From Sinorhizobium sojae CCBAU 05684 (GTDB taxonomy: Bacteria; Pseudomonadota; Alphaproteobacteria; Rhizobiales; Rhizobiaceae), in contig NZ_CP023068.1 of the NCBI RefSeq assembly GCF_002288525.1, positions 1,550,001 through 1,614,000 on the forward strand: a stretch of 64,000 nt of DNA. Reading direction: 5' to 3'. How positions within the stretch are numbered: position 1 is the first letter of the stretch; the number at the start of each line of letters is the position of its first letter. The position numbers were made by a program, and so were the translations under genes. Of this stretch, positions 34,840 to 44,784 are shown piece after piece. Below the pieces are notes generated by a model. That model was not told the origin of the DNA. It saw only the letters and a list, made by a program, of their open reading frames with translations, and ran no database searches.

Positions 34840-35649
34840 ATGGCCTTCAGCTTTCTTGCGCACGAAGCGGGACGTGTCCATATCTGCGGCCACCGCGGCT
34901 ACAGCCTGCATTACCCGGAGAACACGTTGCCGGCGTTCGAGGCGGCAAAGGCTGCAGGGGCAACCACGGTCGAGATCGACGTTTTGCTGACTGCGGACGG
35001 CGAGCCGATCGTCCTGCACGACCTGACCGTCGACAGGACGACGGACGGACACGGCTTTGCGGCCGACCTCAGCCTCGAGCAGATCCGCAGACTGGACGCG
35101 GGTGTCCGGTTCCATTCGGCCTTCGCCGGAACGAAGATATCGACAGTGGCGGAGGTGCTCGATTGGGCGAAGGCGGACAATATGGGTGTTGTGCTTGAGA
35201 TCAAGGAGGCAGAGCGGCCGGACCTTGCCGTTGATCTGGTGGCAGGATTGCTGCGCTCGACCGGCACTGTCGACCGGGTGATGGTCATCGGCTTCGATCA
35301 TGTGCTGCTGAAGCGGGCGGCCGAGCGCCATCCGGACCTCAAGACCGAAGCCATTACCCATGCTCGCCACGCCGACCTCATCGGGGTTTTGCGGGCGTGC
35401 AGCGCGAATTCGGTATCGATCGAGCTCGACATGTTCCACCCCGACGATGCGAGGGCGTTGCATGAAGCCGGCTTCGGCAACCGCGTACACATACCTCGCC
35501 CCGACATGCTCACTGAGTATTGGCGCGGCGGACGCGATCCCCTGCCAGGCCTCGTGCAATGGATCGCCGACGGGCTCATCGACACGATCTCGGGTGATGA
35601 CGTGCCGTTCATCGCCATGCTCGTGAAGCGCGCCGGCCGCACCGGCTGA
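34840..35649 (+). CDS. Glycerophosphodiester phosphodiesterase (UgpQ-like)
   Basis: This 269-residue protein has the canonical GDPD motifs CGHRGYSLHYPENTLPAF, TVEIDVLLTADG and IVLHDLTVDRTTDG. No signal peptide is seen, so it is cytosolic. It is divergent from the binding-protein gene across 197 bases. It hydrolyses glycerophosphodiesters to glycerol 3-phosphate. The canonical HRG here contrasts with the altered motif in the paralogue at 29146-30012, suggesting different substrates. Confidence 0.88.
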   Translation: MAFSFLAHEAGRVHICGHRGYSLHYPENTLPAFEAAKAAGATTVEIDVLLTADGEPIVLHDLTVDRTTDGHGFAADLSLEQIRRLDAGVRFHSAFAGTKISTVAEVLDWAKADNMGVVLEIKEAERPDLAVDLVAGLLRSTGTVDRVMVIGFDHVLLKRAAERHPDLKTEAITHARHADLIGVLRACSANSVSIELDMFHPDDARALHEAGFGNRVHIPRPDMLTEYWRGGRDPLPGLVQWIADGLIDTISGDDVPFIAMLVKRAGRTG

Positions 35650-35819
35650 GACTTCATCGAAGTGATCCGGCGCAGCCGAGCGCTTGCTCGGGGTCGCGGC
35701 CGCGCATCTTCCCGACGCGAACTCTTCAGCGTCGATCGCAAGGGTGTACTGGATCCGGTGATCGTCTACACTCCATTGCGGCCGAGTTCCTTTCGGCAGC
35801 TCTGAATGAGGGACAGCCG

Positions 35820-37337
35820 ATGAAGGCCGTCTTCGTACTGTTTGATTCGCTCAACCGACACGCTCTCGCGCCATACGGGGGAAGGCGGGTGCCGACGCCC
35901 AATTTCGCCCGCTTGGCTGAGCACACGACGACGTTCGAGCGCCACTATGTCGGCAGCCTGCCTTGCATGCCGGCGCGTCGCGACCTGCAGACCGGGCGGC
36001 TTAGCTTTCTCCACAGGAGCTGGGGTCCGCTCGAGCCTTTCGACAATTCCTATCCGGAGATCTTGTGCCGCTCCGGCTCGTATAGTCATCTCGTCACTGA
36101 TCACTTCCATTATTTCGAAGATGGCGGCGCGACCTATCACACCCGGTATGATAGCTACGACTTCATCCGCGGGCAGGAGGGCGACCCCTGGAAGGCGATG
36201 GTGCAGCCACCGTGGGAACGGCTGCGCCAGATGTACCATGAGCGGCAGTTCAGCGAGACGGCACGAGACAAGTTTCGCCGCAACATCGTGAATCGCGAGT
36301 TCATCAAGGATGAGAGCGAGTTCCCGTCGGTGCGTTGCTTCGCCACCGGACTGGAGTTTCTCGAGCGGAACCGGACTGCGGACAATTGGTTCCTGCAGAT
36401 CGAGACGTTCGACCCGCATGAACCATTCACTGCGCCCGTGCGGTTTCGCGAAGCATTCACCACGGGCTGGAACGGTCCGGTTCGCGACTGGCCGCGTTAT
36501 GGCCGCGTCGACGAGCTGCCGGAAGAATGCGAGGAACTGCGCGCCAATTACTACGCTGTCGTTGCGCTCTGCGATGTTCTCATCGGCCAGCTTCTCGATT
36601 ATTTCGATCAGCACGACCTCTGGCGCGATACCGCGCTTGTCGTCACCACGGATCACGGATTTCTTCTTGGCGAGCATGATTTCTGGGCGAAGAACCGGAT
36701 GAACATGTATGAGGAGATCGTACACATCCCGCTCTTCGTGTACGATCCGCGGCGGCCGGGGAGCGTCGGGGCCCGGCGAACGGGACTCACCCAGACCATC
36801 GATCTCGCGCCGACATTCCTCAATCTGTTCGGCGTGCCGACCCCGGCCGAGATGCAGGGACATTCCCTGCTGCCGCTGCTCGACGCCGATCGTTCGCTGC
36901 GGCACGGCGCCCTATTCGGCTATTTCGGCGGTGCGATCAACGTGACCGATGGGCGCTATACCTATCATAGGTTTCCGCCCGATCCTCGCTCGCAGGAGCT
37001 CTATCAATATACACTGATGCCGACGCACATCTGGGAGCCGTTCACGCCGGATGAACTGGCTGGAGCCTCGCTTGCACAGCCGATGCCCTTCACGAAGGGA
37101 GCGCCGGTTCTTAAGATACCGGTCATCAAGCGGTCGCCGATGTTCGACAACTACGGTCCCGGCGCGCTCCTTGAGAGTGAAACGCGGCTCTACGACCTTG
37201 CTGATGATCCTGGGCAGGATACGCCTGTCTCTTCCCAGGAGATCGAGGAGGCAATGATCCGTCTCATGCAAGATCTCATGCGCGCCAATGATGCCCCGCC
37301 CGAAGCTTACGATCGTATTGGGATCGATGCGAAGTAA
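35820..37337 (+). CDS. Sulfatase-superfamily hydrolase, phosphonate monoester hydrolase-like
   Basis: This 505-residue cytosolic alkaline-phosphatase-fold enzyme has the formylglycine motif C49-M-P51-A-R53 (CxPxR), an N-terminal metal Asp (LFDSLNRHAL) and the metal pair in VTTDHGFLLGEHDF. This length and motif recall rhizobial and Burkholderia phosphonate/phosphodiester monoester hydrolases (PMH) as well as arylsulfatases. The neighbouring GDPDs favour phosphodiester or phosphonate substrates. Activation would need a formylglycine-generating enzyme, which is not encoded here. Confidence 0.8.
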   Translation: MKAVFVLFDSLNRHALAPYGGRRVPTPNFARLAEHTTTFERHYVGSLPCMPARRDLQTGRLSFLHRSWGPLEPFDNSYPEILCRSGSYSHLVTDHFHYFEDGGATYHTRYDSYDFIRGQEGDPWKAMVQPPWERLRQMYHERQFSETARDKFRRNIVNREFIKDESEFPSVRCFATGLEFLERNRTADNWFLQIETFDPHEPFTAPVRFREAFTTGWNGPVRDWPRYGRVDELPEECEELRANYYAVVALCDVLIGQLLDYFDQHDLWRDTALVVTTDHGFLLGEHDFWAKNRMNMYEEIVHIPLFVYDPRRPGSVGARRTGLTQTIDLAPTFLNLFGVPTPAEMQGHSLLPLLDADRSLRHGALFGYFGGAINVTDGRYTYHRFPPDPRSQELYQYTLMPTHIWEPFTPDELAGASLAQPMPFTKGAPVLKIPVIKRSPMFDNYGPGALLESETRLYDLADDPGQDTPVSSQEIEEAMIRLMQDLMRANDAPPEAYDRIGIDAK

Positions 37338-37727
37338 TACAAGTGCGCCTGGTCAGTTCAACTGCACCGCTGCGGTCAGGTGCGACGCCGGTGACTTGAC
37401 CGCAGCAACTCCGGCAGCTCTACGCACGACAGCAGCAATCGGGCCTATGTTCCAGGCTGGCGCATGGCAAGCATCGCCGATGCGCTGCACCCATATTTCC
37501 TCGAAGATCTCGACGTCGCATTCGCCGCATACAAGCTGTCGCTTGCCAGCAAAACAGAGAATGCGGCTGTTTCAGCAAGGCTTGGCATGTGAAGAGGGTC
37601 TCCGTGGGGCGATGGTTATTCTCGCCCCCTCTCTGCCCTTCGGCAGGTTGCCGGCGATCTATACCGAGACTCTGACTCCTCCGGCCGCCAACCCGCCACG
37701 GAGCACAGCCCCTATCACCATAGACGA
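37338..37727. other. 390-base convergent gap with a possible gene remnant
   Basis: The gap separates the ends of the hydrolase and methyltransferase genes. On the plus strand at 37395-37592 a frame without a good start reads RAYVPGWRMASIADALHPY, then FLEDLDVAFAAYKLSL, ending ARLGM. It looks protein-like but is not recognised, and may be the tail of a lost gene. Nothing else is seen. Confidence 0.3.
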
Positions 37728-38516
37728 CTAGGACTTCCATGCCTTAATGATGAGGGACGGCATGTCGAACTCGATCGTGCCGCCGTCGATCACAAATGGC
37801 CCGAGCGCGGTCTCCGACTCCATTAGAAGCCGCTCGAACTGCTGGTCGGTCAGCACGCCGCCGAGCGTCCACACGCAGGCGCGTTCCGTCGACACCAGCG
37901 CATCTATCGATCTGAAGCGGACCTTTCCATTGCGTTGGACGATCTCCGCCTCCATAAGACCCGCTTCACTGCAGATTTCTTGCAACCGCCCAACGTTGCC
38001 GAGGCTGAAGGGTGCGCGGAAGGCGTCTCCCACCTCTTTCCCGAACAGCTGATCGAGCAACAGCGCGAAGGCGCCGTAACCCGGAGAGTTCTCAACTGCA
38101 TCGCACACGGCGACCGCCAACCGCCCGCCCGGCCTCAGGACTCGCATCATCTCGGCGAGTGCCTTCGGCTTGTCCTCGAAGAACATGAAGCCGAACTGGC
38201 TTACGACGACGTCGAAGCCATTGTCCGGCAAGGGCAGCGCCTCGGCTTTTCCTTCCAGCCATTCGATCTGCCCGGGCTTGCCACGCGCAACCGCCAGCAT
38301 GTCCGGATTGGCATCGAGCCCAACCACGGAGCCCGAAGGGCCGGTGATCTTCGCTGCGGCGAGCGTCAGAGCGCCGGTGCCGCAGGCCACGTCGAGCACG
38401 CGGTCGCCCTTCCGCACCCCGGCCTCGGCAGCGACAACCGGTCCCCATTGGGCAAACAGAGCCGGCACGAAATGGGTGTCGTAGATCTCCGCCGGACCGC
38501 GCACTTCCGTAGTCAT
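37728..38516 (-). CDS. SAM-dependent class I methyltransferase
   Basis: The ATG at 38516, with GGAGAAGG upstream, gives 262 residues; a longer in-frame extension is not supported. The SAM-binding motifs are VLDVACGTGALTLAAA (motif I), VVGLDANPDML (motif II) and LRPGGRLAVAV (motif III), of the UbiE/Methyltransf_11 type. It is divergent from an AraC regulator 75 bases away, its likely controller. The acceptor molecule is unknown. Confidence 0.85.
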   Translation of the reverse strand: MTTEVRGPAEIYDTHFVPALFAQWGPVVAAEAGVRKGDRVLDVACGTGALTLAAAKITGPSGSVVGLDANPDMLAVARGKPGQIEWLEGKAEALPLPDNGFDVVVSQFGFMFFEDKPKALAEMMRVLRPGGRLAVAVCDAVENSPGYGAFALLLDQLFGKEVGDAFRAPFSLGNVGRLQEICSEAGLMEAEIVQRNGKVRFRSIDALVSTERACVWTLGGVLTDQQFERLLMESETALGPFVIDGGTIEFDMPSLIIKAWKS

Positions 38517-38591
38517 TGTCCTTCTCCGCCCTGGTCTTCCATCTCCGGCACATTCGGTGGATATGCCAGCGGACACAGGGTATGCTTCGGC

Positions 38592-39704
38592 ATGGTGCAG
38601 GCCCATGACCATACGTCTTTGTCGCTTGCCGCATCGTCCATGGTGCTGGATGCGGAGCGGTCGGCAGACGCTTCGGCAACGATGCAGCCGCCCACCGCAT
38701 GCGCGACGCATGGCACGGATCCGCTTTCCGATGTCCTGCGCGCCGTCAAGCTGACGGGGGCGCTCTTTTTCCTGGTGGATGCGTCTTTCCCCTGGGGCGT
38801 GGAGGTGCCGCGTGCGGAAGCGTTCTCCTCCATCATCCTACCGCGCGCGCAGCACATCGTCTCGTACCACATTATCCTGAAGGGTGCGGGCTGGGCGAGC
38901 ATTCCCGGCGTCGCCTCTACCTGGTTCGAGGCGGGCGATGTGCTGGTGCTTCCGCATGGCGACCCCTATTCGATGCTCAGCGAACCCGGCCAGCCGCCGG
39001 AATTCGACATCGAAGCAACGATGAACTTTTTCCGAGACATGGCGGAGGGCAGGCTGCCCTTCGTGACCAAGGAAGGCGGCGGCGGCGAGCCGCGCAGTGA
39101 ATTTGTCTGCGGCTTCCTGGGGTGCGACATGCAGCCGTTCAATCCTGTGCTCTCCACTCTGCCGCCCCTCTTGCGGATCAAGCGGCCTCGCAACGGACGC
39201 GAAGATCTCTTGAGCCGCCTCATCGATCTCACGCTTGCCGAGGCACGGCGGCCGCGTCTCGGTGGCGAGTCCATCCGGCTGAGACTGAGCGAACTGGTTT
39301 TCGTCGAGGTGATGCGCCGGTATCTGGAGACGCTGCCGGCCCGCGAGACCGGCTGGCTTTCAGGTTTGCGCGACCCTTCGATCGGCAAGGTTCTGGTGAT
39401 GCTCCACGAGCAACCCGCATATTCGTGGACCCTCAACGAGCTGGCGAGCCGTGCCTGCATGTCGCGTGCGGCGTTGGCGGCACGCTTCACTCAGCTCGTC
39501 GGCCACGCGCCGATGCAGTATCTGACGCTCTGGCGTATGCAGATCGCCGCGCGTCTTCTTGCCGACAGTTCCATGAAGGTGGCAGCGGTGGGCCGTGAAA
39601 TCGGCTACGAATCCGAAGCGGCCTTCAGCCGGGCGTTCAAAAGGACCGTGGGCGTCTCACCCGCCGTATCGCGGGGCCGTGCCGCTGAATCCAGCCGCTT
39701 TTGA
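38592..39704 (+). CDS. AraC-family transcriptional regulator (cupin_6 type)
   Basis: The ATG at 38592 gives 370 residues. The frame is open far upstream only because it crosses the methyltransferase gene. The N-terminal 60 residues are unstructured. The cupin sensor follows (about 50-210: HIVSYHIILKGAGWASIPG, FEAGDVLVLPHGDPYSML). The two-HTH AraC domain is C-terminal, ending IGYESEAAFSRAFKR. It has the same architecture as the regulator at 9448-10392. It probably controls the divergent methyltransferase. Confidence 0.85.
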   Translation: MVQAHDHTSLSLAASSMVLDAERSADASATMQPPTACATHGTDPLSDVLRAVKLTGALFFLVDASFPWGVEVPRAEAFSSIILPRAQHIVSYHIILKGAGWASIPGVASTWFEAGDVLVLPHGDPYSMLSEPGQPPEFDIEATMNFFRDMAEGRLPFVTKEGGGGEPRSEFVCGFLGCDMQPFNPVLSTLPPLLRIKRPRNGREDLLSRLIDLTLAEARRPRLGGESIRLRLSELVFVEVMRRYLETLPARETGWLSGLRDPSIGKVLVMLHEQPAYSWTLNELASRACMSRAALAARFTQLVGHAPMQYLTLWRMQIAARLLADSSMKVAAVGREIGYESEAAFSRAFKRTVGVSPAVSRGRAAESSRF

Positions 39705-40034
39705 GAAATCCGATCGGCCGATTGCGCCAAGCTAACCAGAGGCACGCCTATAGACCGGTCTGTCAACATCCGGAGACCACGCGCTTCATTGCCGTTCAGA
39801 TCGAACGCGGCAACGCGAACTTCACATCCAGCTGAGCCGGTCGGGAGGCTGCGAGCGCCCGTCCGTGGTGTCGGCTGTTTATCCCTCGCGAGCATCTTGG
39901 ACTCCGCGACGGCCCTGTAGACTGGACGACCAGGCCACTGGTCTCGCGGCGGAAAAAGGTACATGTTGTACCGAAATTCAGCCGCTCGAATGGCATGGGC
40001 ATCGGCACGAGCGGCGTCGGGTGGGGGGAGCGCC
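39705..40034. other. 330-base region upstream of kup
   Basis: No gene is supported. It contains a small inverted repeat (GACCAG 39928-39933, CTGGTC 39938-39943). The end of the region carries GGGGGGAG, the ribosome-binding site of kup. The kup promoter should lie here, but I could not pick a convincing sequence. Confidence 0.4.
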
Positions 40035-41936
40035 ATGACAGTGTCCACGCGCAACACGCCTGCACAAGCGAAAGGCAGTCGCAAGTTTTTGGTGCTCGCA
40101 CTTGGATCCGTCGGGGTCGTCTATGGCGACATCGGAACCAGTCCCTTGTACGCCTTCCGGGAGGCGCTTCGTCCCCTTGCCGCAGAAGGGGTCCAGCGCG
40201 GTCAGGTCATTGGTCTCGTGTCGCTGATGCTCTGGACGTTGACCATCATCGTCACCTCAAAATATGTGCTGTTTCTGCTTCGCGCCGATAACGATGGCGA
40301 GGGTGGCACGCTGTCGCTTCTCGCGTTGCTCATGAAACGAGCACCACGGAATACGACGGTGATGTTCGTGACCGGCATTTTAGGCGCCGCACTCTTTCTG
40401 GGCGACGCGATGATCACACCGGCCCTTTCCGTCCTGTCGGCTGTCGAAGGATTGAAGCTCGTGGCGCCAGCATTCCACGATTACGTCCTGCCGATCTCGG
40501 TCGCGATCATGGTGCTGTTGTTTGCAATCCAGTCCAAAGGCACGGGAGCGGTATCGCGCTTCTTCGGACCGATAACCCTCGTCTGGTTTCTGGTGCTCGG
40601 CGGAGCCGGTATCGCGCATGTCGGTGACGATCTCGCAATTCTGTCGGCCTTCAATCCCGCCCATGCCGTCATCTTTTTGTGGAATGCCGGTCTTGTGGGC
40701 TTTATCGTGCTTGGAGCCGTTTTCCTCACGGTCACTGGTGCGGAGGCGCTTTACGCCGATCTCGGCCATTTCGGCAGGCGCCCGATCGAGGCGGCCTGGT
40801 TCATAGTTGTTTTTCCGGCTCTCGCCTTGAACTACCTCGGCCAGGGCGCACTGGTTCTTGCCCATCCGGATGCAATCTCGGATCCGTTTTTCCTGCTGTT
40901 CCCGAACTGGGCGATCTTGCCAGTGGTCTTCCTTGCCACCGCTGCGACCATCATTGCCAGCCAGTCCGTAATCACCGGAGCCTTCTCGCTGGTGCGGCAA
41001 GCGATCCATCTGGGCTTCCTGCCTCGCTTGGAGATTCGCTACACCTCCGAAACCGAGACCGGACAGATCTACCTGCCATTCGTCAATACCGCACTGCTGT
41101 TAGGTGTACTTGTTCTCATGTTCGTGTTCGGAAGCTCCGAAGCTCTTGCCCCGGCCTACGGCGTATCGATCTCCGGTGCCATGATAGTCGACACGGTTCT
41201 CGCCTTCGCCTTTGTCCGGCACTTGTGGAACTGGTCAGCCTTGACCGCGACTGCGTTTCTGTTTCCGCTGCTCCTGATCGAACCGATTTTTCTCGGCGCC
41301 AACCTCTTCAAGATTCACCATGGAGGCTTCGTGCCCATACTGTTCGCAGGCGCCATGATGACGATGATGTGGACGTGGCGAAAAGGTGTGAAACTTCTGC
41401 GCGAGAAGACTACGCGTCAGGAGATTCCGCTGAGCCAGTTTATAGCCGCAGTCGAACGAACGTCCGAGCATGCGCCCGTCATCGTCCCGGGAACGGCGAT
41501 CTTTCTGACGGCGACGCCGGATACCACCCCCGCGGTTCTGTTGCACAACATCAAGCACAATCACGTGCTTCATCAGCGCAACGTCATCCTGACGATCAGG
41601 ACCGCCAGAGTCCCCTATGTGCGGGAGAAGGACCGCTTCACGATCACGAAGCTCTCAGACCGCTTCAGCAAACTGGAGCTGCGGTTTGGCTTCATGGACG
41701 AACAGAATGTCTCGCAGGCGCTCGCGCACTGCCGGAAGGCGGGATTCAAATTCGAGATCATGACGACGTCGTTCTACCTGGGCCGGCGCAAGCTGATCGC
41801 AGACCCCAACTCAGGCATGCCGCTCTGGCAGGACAAGCTATTCATCGCGCTTGCGGACTCGGCGATCGATCCAACCGACTATTTCCATCTGCCGGCAAAT
41901 CGAGTGGTCGAGTTGGGCGAGCAGGTCATCATTTAG
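40035..41936 (+). CDS. kup: Kup-family potassium uptake protein
   Basis: The protein has 633 residues from the ATG at 40035 (GGGGAG upstream); an earlier ATG at 39963 adds 24 poor residues. The hallmark [19 protein letters not shown] is at the N-terminus, followed by about twelve membrane segments to residue ~430 and a ~200-residue cytosolic C-terminal domain ([19 protein letters not shown]). Kup imports K+ with H+ at low pH or low salt. Rhizobia often have several kup copies. Length is normal. Confidence 0.93.
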   Translation: MTVSTRNTPAQAKGSRKFLVLALGSVGVVYGDIGTSPLYAFREALRPLAAEGVQRGQVIGLVSLMLWTLTIIVTSKYVLFLLRADNDGEGGTLSLLALLMKRAPRNTTVMFVTGILGAALFLGDAMITPALSVLSAVEGLKLVAPAFHDYVLPISVAIMVLLFAIQSKGTGAVSRFFGPITLVWFLVLGGAGIAHVGDDLAILSAFNPAHAVIFLWNAGLVGFIVLGAVFLTVTGAEALYADLGHFGRRPIEAAWFIVVFPALALNYLGQGALVLAHPDAISDPFFLLFPNWAILPVVFLATAATIIASQSVITGAFSLVRQAIHLGFLPRLEIRYTSETETGQIYLPFVNTALLLGVLVLMFVFGSSEALAPAYGVSISGAMIVDTVLAFAFVRHLWNWSALTATAFLFPLLLIEPIFLGANLFKIHHGGFVPILFAGAMMTMMWTWRKGVKLLREKTTRQEIPLSQFIAAVERTSEHAPVIVPGTAIFLTATPDTTPAVLLHNIKHNHVLHQRNVILTIRTARVPYVREKDRFTITKLSDRFSKLELRFGFMDEQNVSQALAHCRKAGFKFEIMTTSFYLGRRKLIADPNSGMPLWQDKLFIALADSAIDPTDYFHLPANRVVELGEQVII

Positions 41937-41986
41937 CGGAGCCGCGCGCTGTAGCCCGTAGGCCGCGGTTCACGGGAGGGGGAAGC

Positions 41987-44002
41987 ATGAAGCACGAAGA
42001 GCATCCACCGATCGTCGGGATCGAGGCCTCGGCAGGGAGCGTCCAGGCGCTTCAGACCTTCTTCGATCGGATGCCGGACGATACGGGCGCCGCTTTCGTC
42101 GTGATCGTCCACCTCAGTCCTGGCAATACGAGCGACCTTGGCAACATCCTGGCAAGGTGCACGCGGATGCCGGTGAAGCAGGTTGCAGGTCAGGCACGTC
42201 TTGAAAGCAACCATGTCTACGTCATCGCCCCCAATCGGCGGGTGAAGATCGCCGACGGCATGATAGGAACGCTTGAGTTCGATGAGCCGCAAGCGCATCG
42301 GACGCCGGTCGATTTCTTCTTGCGATCGCTTGCGGAGCAGGATGGCAGCGCATTCGCCGTCATTCTCACCGCCGCCGGCTCCGACGCCGCCATCGGTGTC
42401 AGGGCGATCAAGGAGGCCGGCGGCATCGTGCTCGTTCAGGATCCGGACGAGGCGGAATATGCCTCCATGCCCTACAACGCCATCGCCGCCGAGGCCGCCG
42501 ACTTCGTGCTGCCGATCCGCGAGATACCCGATCGCCTGAGCGCACTGATCGCAAGCCGAGCCGCGGCCGCATCCGCGCCCGGTCGCTCCGGCGACGAAGG
42601 GTATCGTTCTACGGGGGAAGAACCCGAGACCAGCGAGGAAGAGCTTCCGAACAACGAGCTCAAGCTGAAGCTCGAAAGCCCCTCACGCGCCCATAGCGAT
42701 CTTCAGAACCTGATGGCGGCGACAGACGTCGCGATGCTCTTCCTCAATCAATCCCTACAGATCAAGCGATTCACGCCGCGCTTGATGGAGATATTCAACG
42801 TCACTCCGAATGACGAAGGGCGGCCGATCACCGACTTCACCCATCAGCTCGACTGTCCCAATTTTGTCGACGACGCGCGCACGGTGCTAAAGGGTCTCGC
42901 GCCCGTCGAGCACGAGATCGAGAGCCGCAACGGCCGCTGGTATCTCGTGCGAATGCGGCCCTATCGCACGATCGACCACAAGATCGACGGCGTCGTGGCG
43001 ACCTTCGTCGACGTCACCGACCGCCGTCGCGCCGAGGAGATTGCACGCGAGAGCAAGCAGCGCCTCGATCAGGAAATGCGGCTGGTCGAGCTTTCCCGTT
43101 CGCCGATCTTCGTGTGGGATTTCGACGACGGCATCCAGCAGTGGAACCGCGGCAGCGAGGAGCTTTACGGCTATTCGCGCGATGAGGCTCTCGGGAAGCA
43201 GAAGGAAAAATTGCTCAAGACCGTCGTGCCGGGCTCTTCCTTCGAGGCTCTACGGCAGACGCTTCTAGAAAAGGGCTATTGGAGCGGCGAATTGCGTCAC
43301 ACCACCAAGGATGGCCAGGTGCTGACAGTTGAGAGCCATATCGAGCTTCAGCCGCTCGGTGACCGGCGGTTGGTTCTCGAGGGCACACGGGACGTCACGG
43401 AGCTCAAGCGCTGGGAGCACCGGCGGCAACTGCTACTGAGCGAGTTGAGCCACCGGGTGAAGAATACGTTGGCCGTGGTCCAGTCGCTCGCGCGGCAGAC
43501 GCTGAGAACCGCCCATTCGAGTGAAGACTTCGTCGAACTTCTCAACGGGCGACTCACAGCCTTGGCCAATGCTCATAAGCTGCTCGTCGAATCCGAATGG
43601 CGCGGCGCCGAACTTGGCATGCTGGCGTTCAGCCAGCTCGAGGCCTACATCGGAGGCGATCGCCAAAGGCTGCGGATCGAGGGCGAGAGCGTCATGCTGC
43701 CACCCGACATTGCGACGCCCTTTGGCCTTGTGCTTCACGAGCTCGCGACCAATGCCGCCAAGTATGGTGCACTCGCGGTCGCAAACGGACAGGTGGCGCT
43801 CAGTTGGAAACTTGGGAGCGAGGGCCGGCGGTTGTCCGTCACTTGGAGGGAGATCGGCGGACCACCGGTGAAGCCTCCGGAGGAACAAGGTTTCGGCGGG
43901 GTTTTGATCGAGAAGAGTTTGCCGGGAGCGACCGTCCGCCGCGATTTCCGGTTGGACGGGATTGTCTGCACGATCGACATTGAGCTACCGGATGCCGCAT
44001 AG
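41987..44002 (+). CDS. CheB-PAS-PAS-HWE histidine kinase (CheR domain absent)
   Basis: The protein has 671 residues from the ATG at 41987. Residues 1-185 form a CheB methylesterase domain with catalytic Ser15 (IEASAGS), His42 (VIVHLSP) and Asp in AAGSDAAIG. A short linker (ETSEEELPNNELKLKLE) leads to a PAS_10-like domain (MAATDVAMLFLNQSL, IKRFTPRLMEIF), then a second PAS (PIFVWDFDDGIQQWN). Next is the HWE-type kinase core (LLSELSHRVKNTLAVVQSLA, LHELATNAAKYGAL). Related rhizobial proteins normally have a CheR methyltransferase domain and a long coiled coil between CheB and PAS. Here both appear deleted in frame. Confidence 0.88.
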   Translation: MKHEEHPPIVGIEASAGSVQALQTFFDRMPDDTGAAFVVIVHLSPGNTSDLGNILARCTRMPVKQVAGQARLESNHVYVIAPNRRVKIADGMIGTLEFDEPQAHRTPVDFFLRSLAEQDGSAFAVILTAAGSDAAIGVRAIKEAGGIVLVQDPDEAEYASMPYNAIAAEAADFVLPIREIPDRLSALIASRAAAASAPGRSGDEGYRSTGEEPETSEEELPNNELKLKLESPSRAHSDLQNLMAATDVAMLFLNQSLQIKRFTPRLMEIFNVTPNDEGRPITDFTHQLDCPNFVDDARTVLKGLAPVEHEIESRNGRWYLVRMRPYRTIDHKIDGVVATFVDVTDRRRAEEIARESKQRLDQEMRLVELSRSPIFVWDFDDGIQQWNRGSEELYGYSRDEALGKQKEKLLKTVVPGSSFEALRQTLLEKGYWSGELRHTTKDGQVLTVESHIELQPLGDRRLVLEGTRDVTELKRWEHRRQLLLSELSHRVKNTLAVVQSLARQTLRTAHSSEDFVELLNGRLTALANAHKLLVESEWRGAELGMLAFSQLEAYIGGDRQRLRIEGESVMLPPDIATPFGLVLHELATNAAKYGALAVANGQVALSWKLGSEGRRLSVTWREIGGPPVKPPEEQGFGGVLIEKSLPGATVRRDFRLDGIVCTIDIELPDAA

Positions 44003-44039
44003 CAGCGGGAGGTATCAGCGCGCCGGTCTCGGCGTGCGG

Positions 44040-44057
44040 CCCCGGACTTTACCGGGG
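44040..44057 (+). terminator. Weak hairpin after the CheB-HWE kinase gene
   Basis: CCCCGG-ACTTTA-CCGGGG forms a 6-bp stem 37 bases past the stop. No T-run follows, so it is at best a weak terminator or an mRNA 3'-end stabiliser. Confidence 0.35.
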
Positions 44058-44232
44058 GAACTTGTGTGTCAGCAGCTTTGCCAGCAGGCAGCGGTTTCGC
44101 TGGCGACGAGCGACACTACTTGGACCTGAGCTTCTCGTTCGACAGGCATACCTGCATCCTCAATCGAGGCGGATCGGTCAGAGGAGATTTTGCCGCGGCC
44201 TCGCGTTGGCGCCCCAGCGATCCGTCTCCTAT

Positions 44233-44784
44233 CTATCCGATCCGAACAGTTGTGTCGGAGACGAACTCGTATGGTGGAACAGCCAAGTTCGACGGCGCTG
44301 GACCTCTTCGAACTCGGCCGGCGGTGTCGTAGTGAGACCCGTGACAAGGGCAGAACCAGCCGCCGAATTCGCCAGCCTCCCCCAGCGGCACGCAACCAAG
44401 GTGGGTACACACGCCGACCATGATGATCAAGTTCTCCCGCCCTTCTGGCGACCGGGCATCATTCGTTGCCAGCGCATCGCCGGCAATATTCGCGTTGCGG
44501 GCCAGCGGGTCCTTCAGCGCCGAAATGTCCACACGTCGCGCTGCCACGACCTCTTCTTCGGTGCGATTGCGGATGAACACTGGAACGCCTCGCCATTTTA
44601 CGGTCAACGACATCCCGGGCTCGATTGCAGAAATGTCGACTTCCACGATCGAAAGAGCCAGCGTCCCCGCGTCGGGACGCATTTGGTCGATGAAGGGCCA
44701 TGCGGCGCCGACCAAACCGACTGCGGTCCACATGCCGGTCGTCACATAAAGGAAATCACGCCGTGTCGGCTCGCGTTCACTCAT
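44233..44784 (-). CDS. Rieske iron-sulfur protein (PetA-like), orphan copy
   Basis: This 183-residue protein has an N-terminal twin-arginine-like anchor ([20 protein letters not shown]) and the Rieske cluster boxes CTHLGC and CPCHGSHYD. It is the length of the ubiquinol-cytochrome c reductase Fe-S subunit. No cytochrome b or c1 gene is adjacent, so it is either a second subunit for the bc1 complex or works with another electron chain. It lies alone between unrelated genes. Confidence 0.9.
   Translation of the reverse strand: MSEREPTRRDFLYVTTGMWTAVGLVGAAWPFIDQMRPDAGTLALSIVEVDISAIEPGMSLTVKWRGVPVFIRNRTEEEVVAARRVDISALKDPLARNANIAGDALATNDARSPEGRENLIIMVGVCTHLGCVPLGEAGEFGGWFCPCHGSHYDTAGRVRRGPAPSNLAVPPYEFVSDTTVRIG

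Noticed and set aside
37935..38591. N-terminal extension of the AraC frame across the methyltransferase gene
   Set aside because: The extension lies antisense to a well-supported methyltransferase and has no family similarity.
40679..41986. Long in-frame extension upstream of the CheB kinase
   Set aside because: It runs through the kup gene in another frame; kup is certain, and the kinase has its own ATG at 41987.
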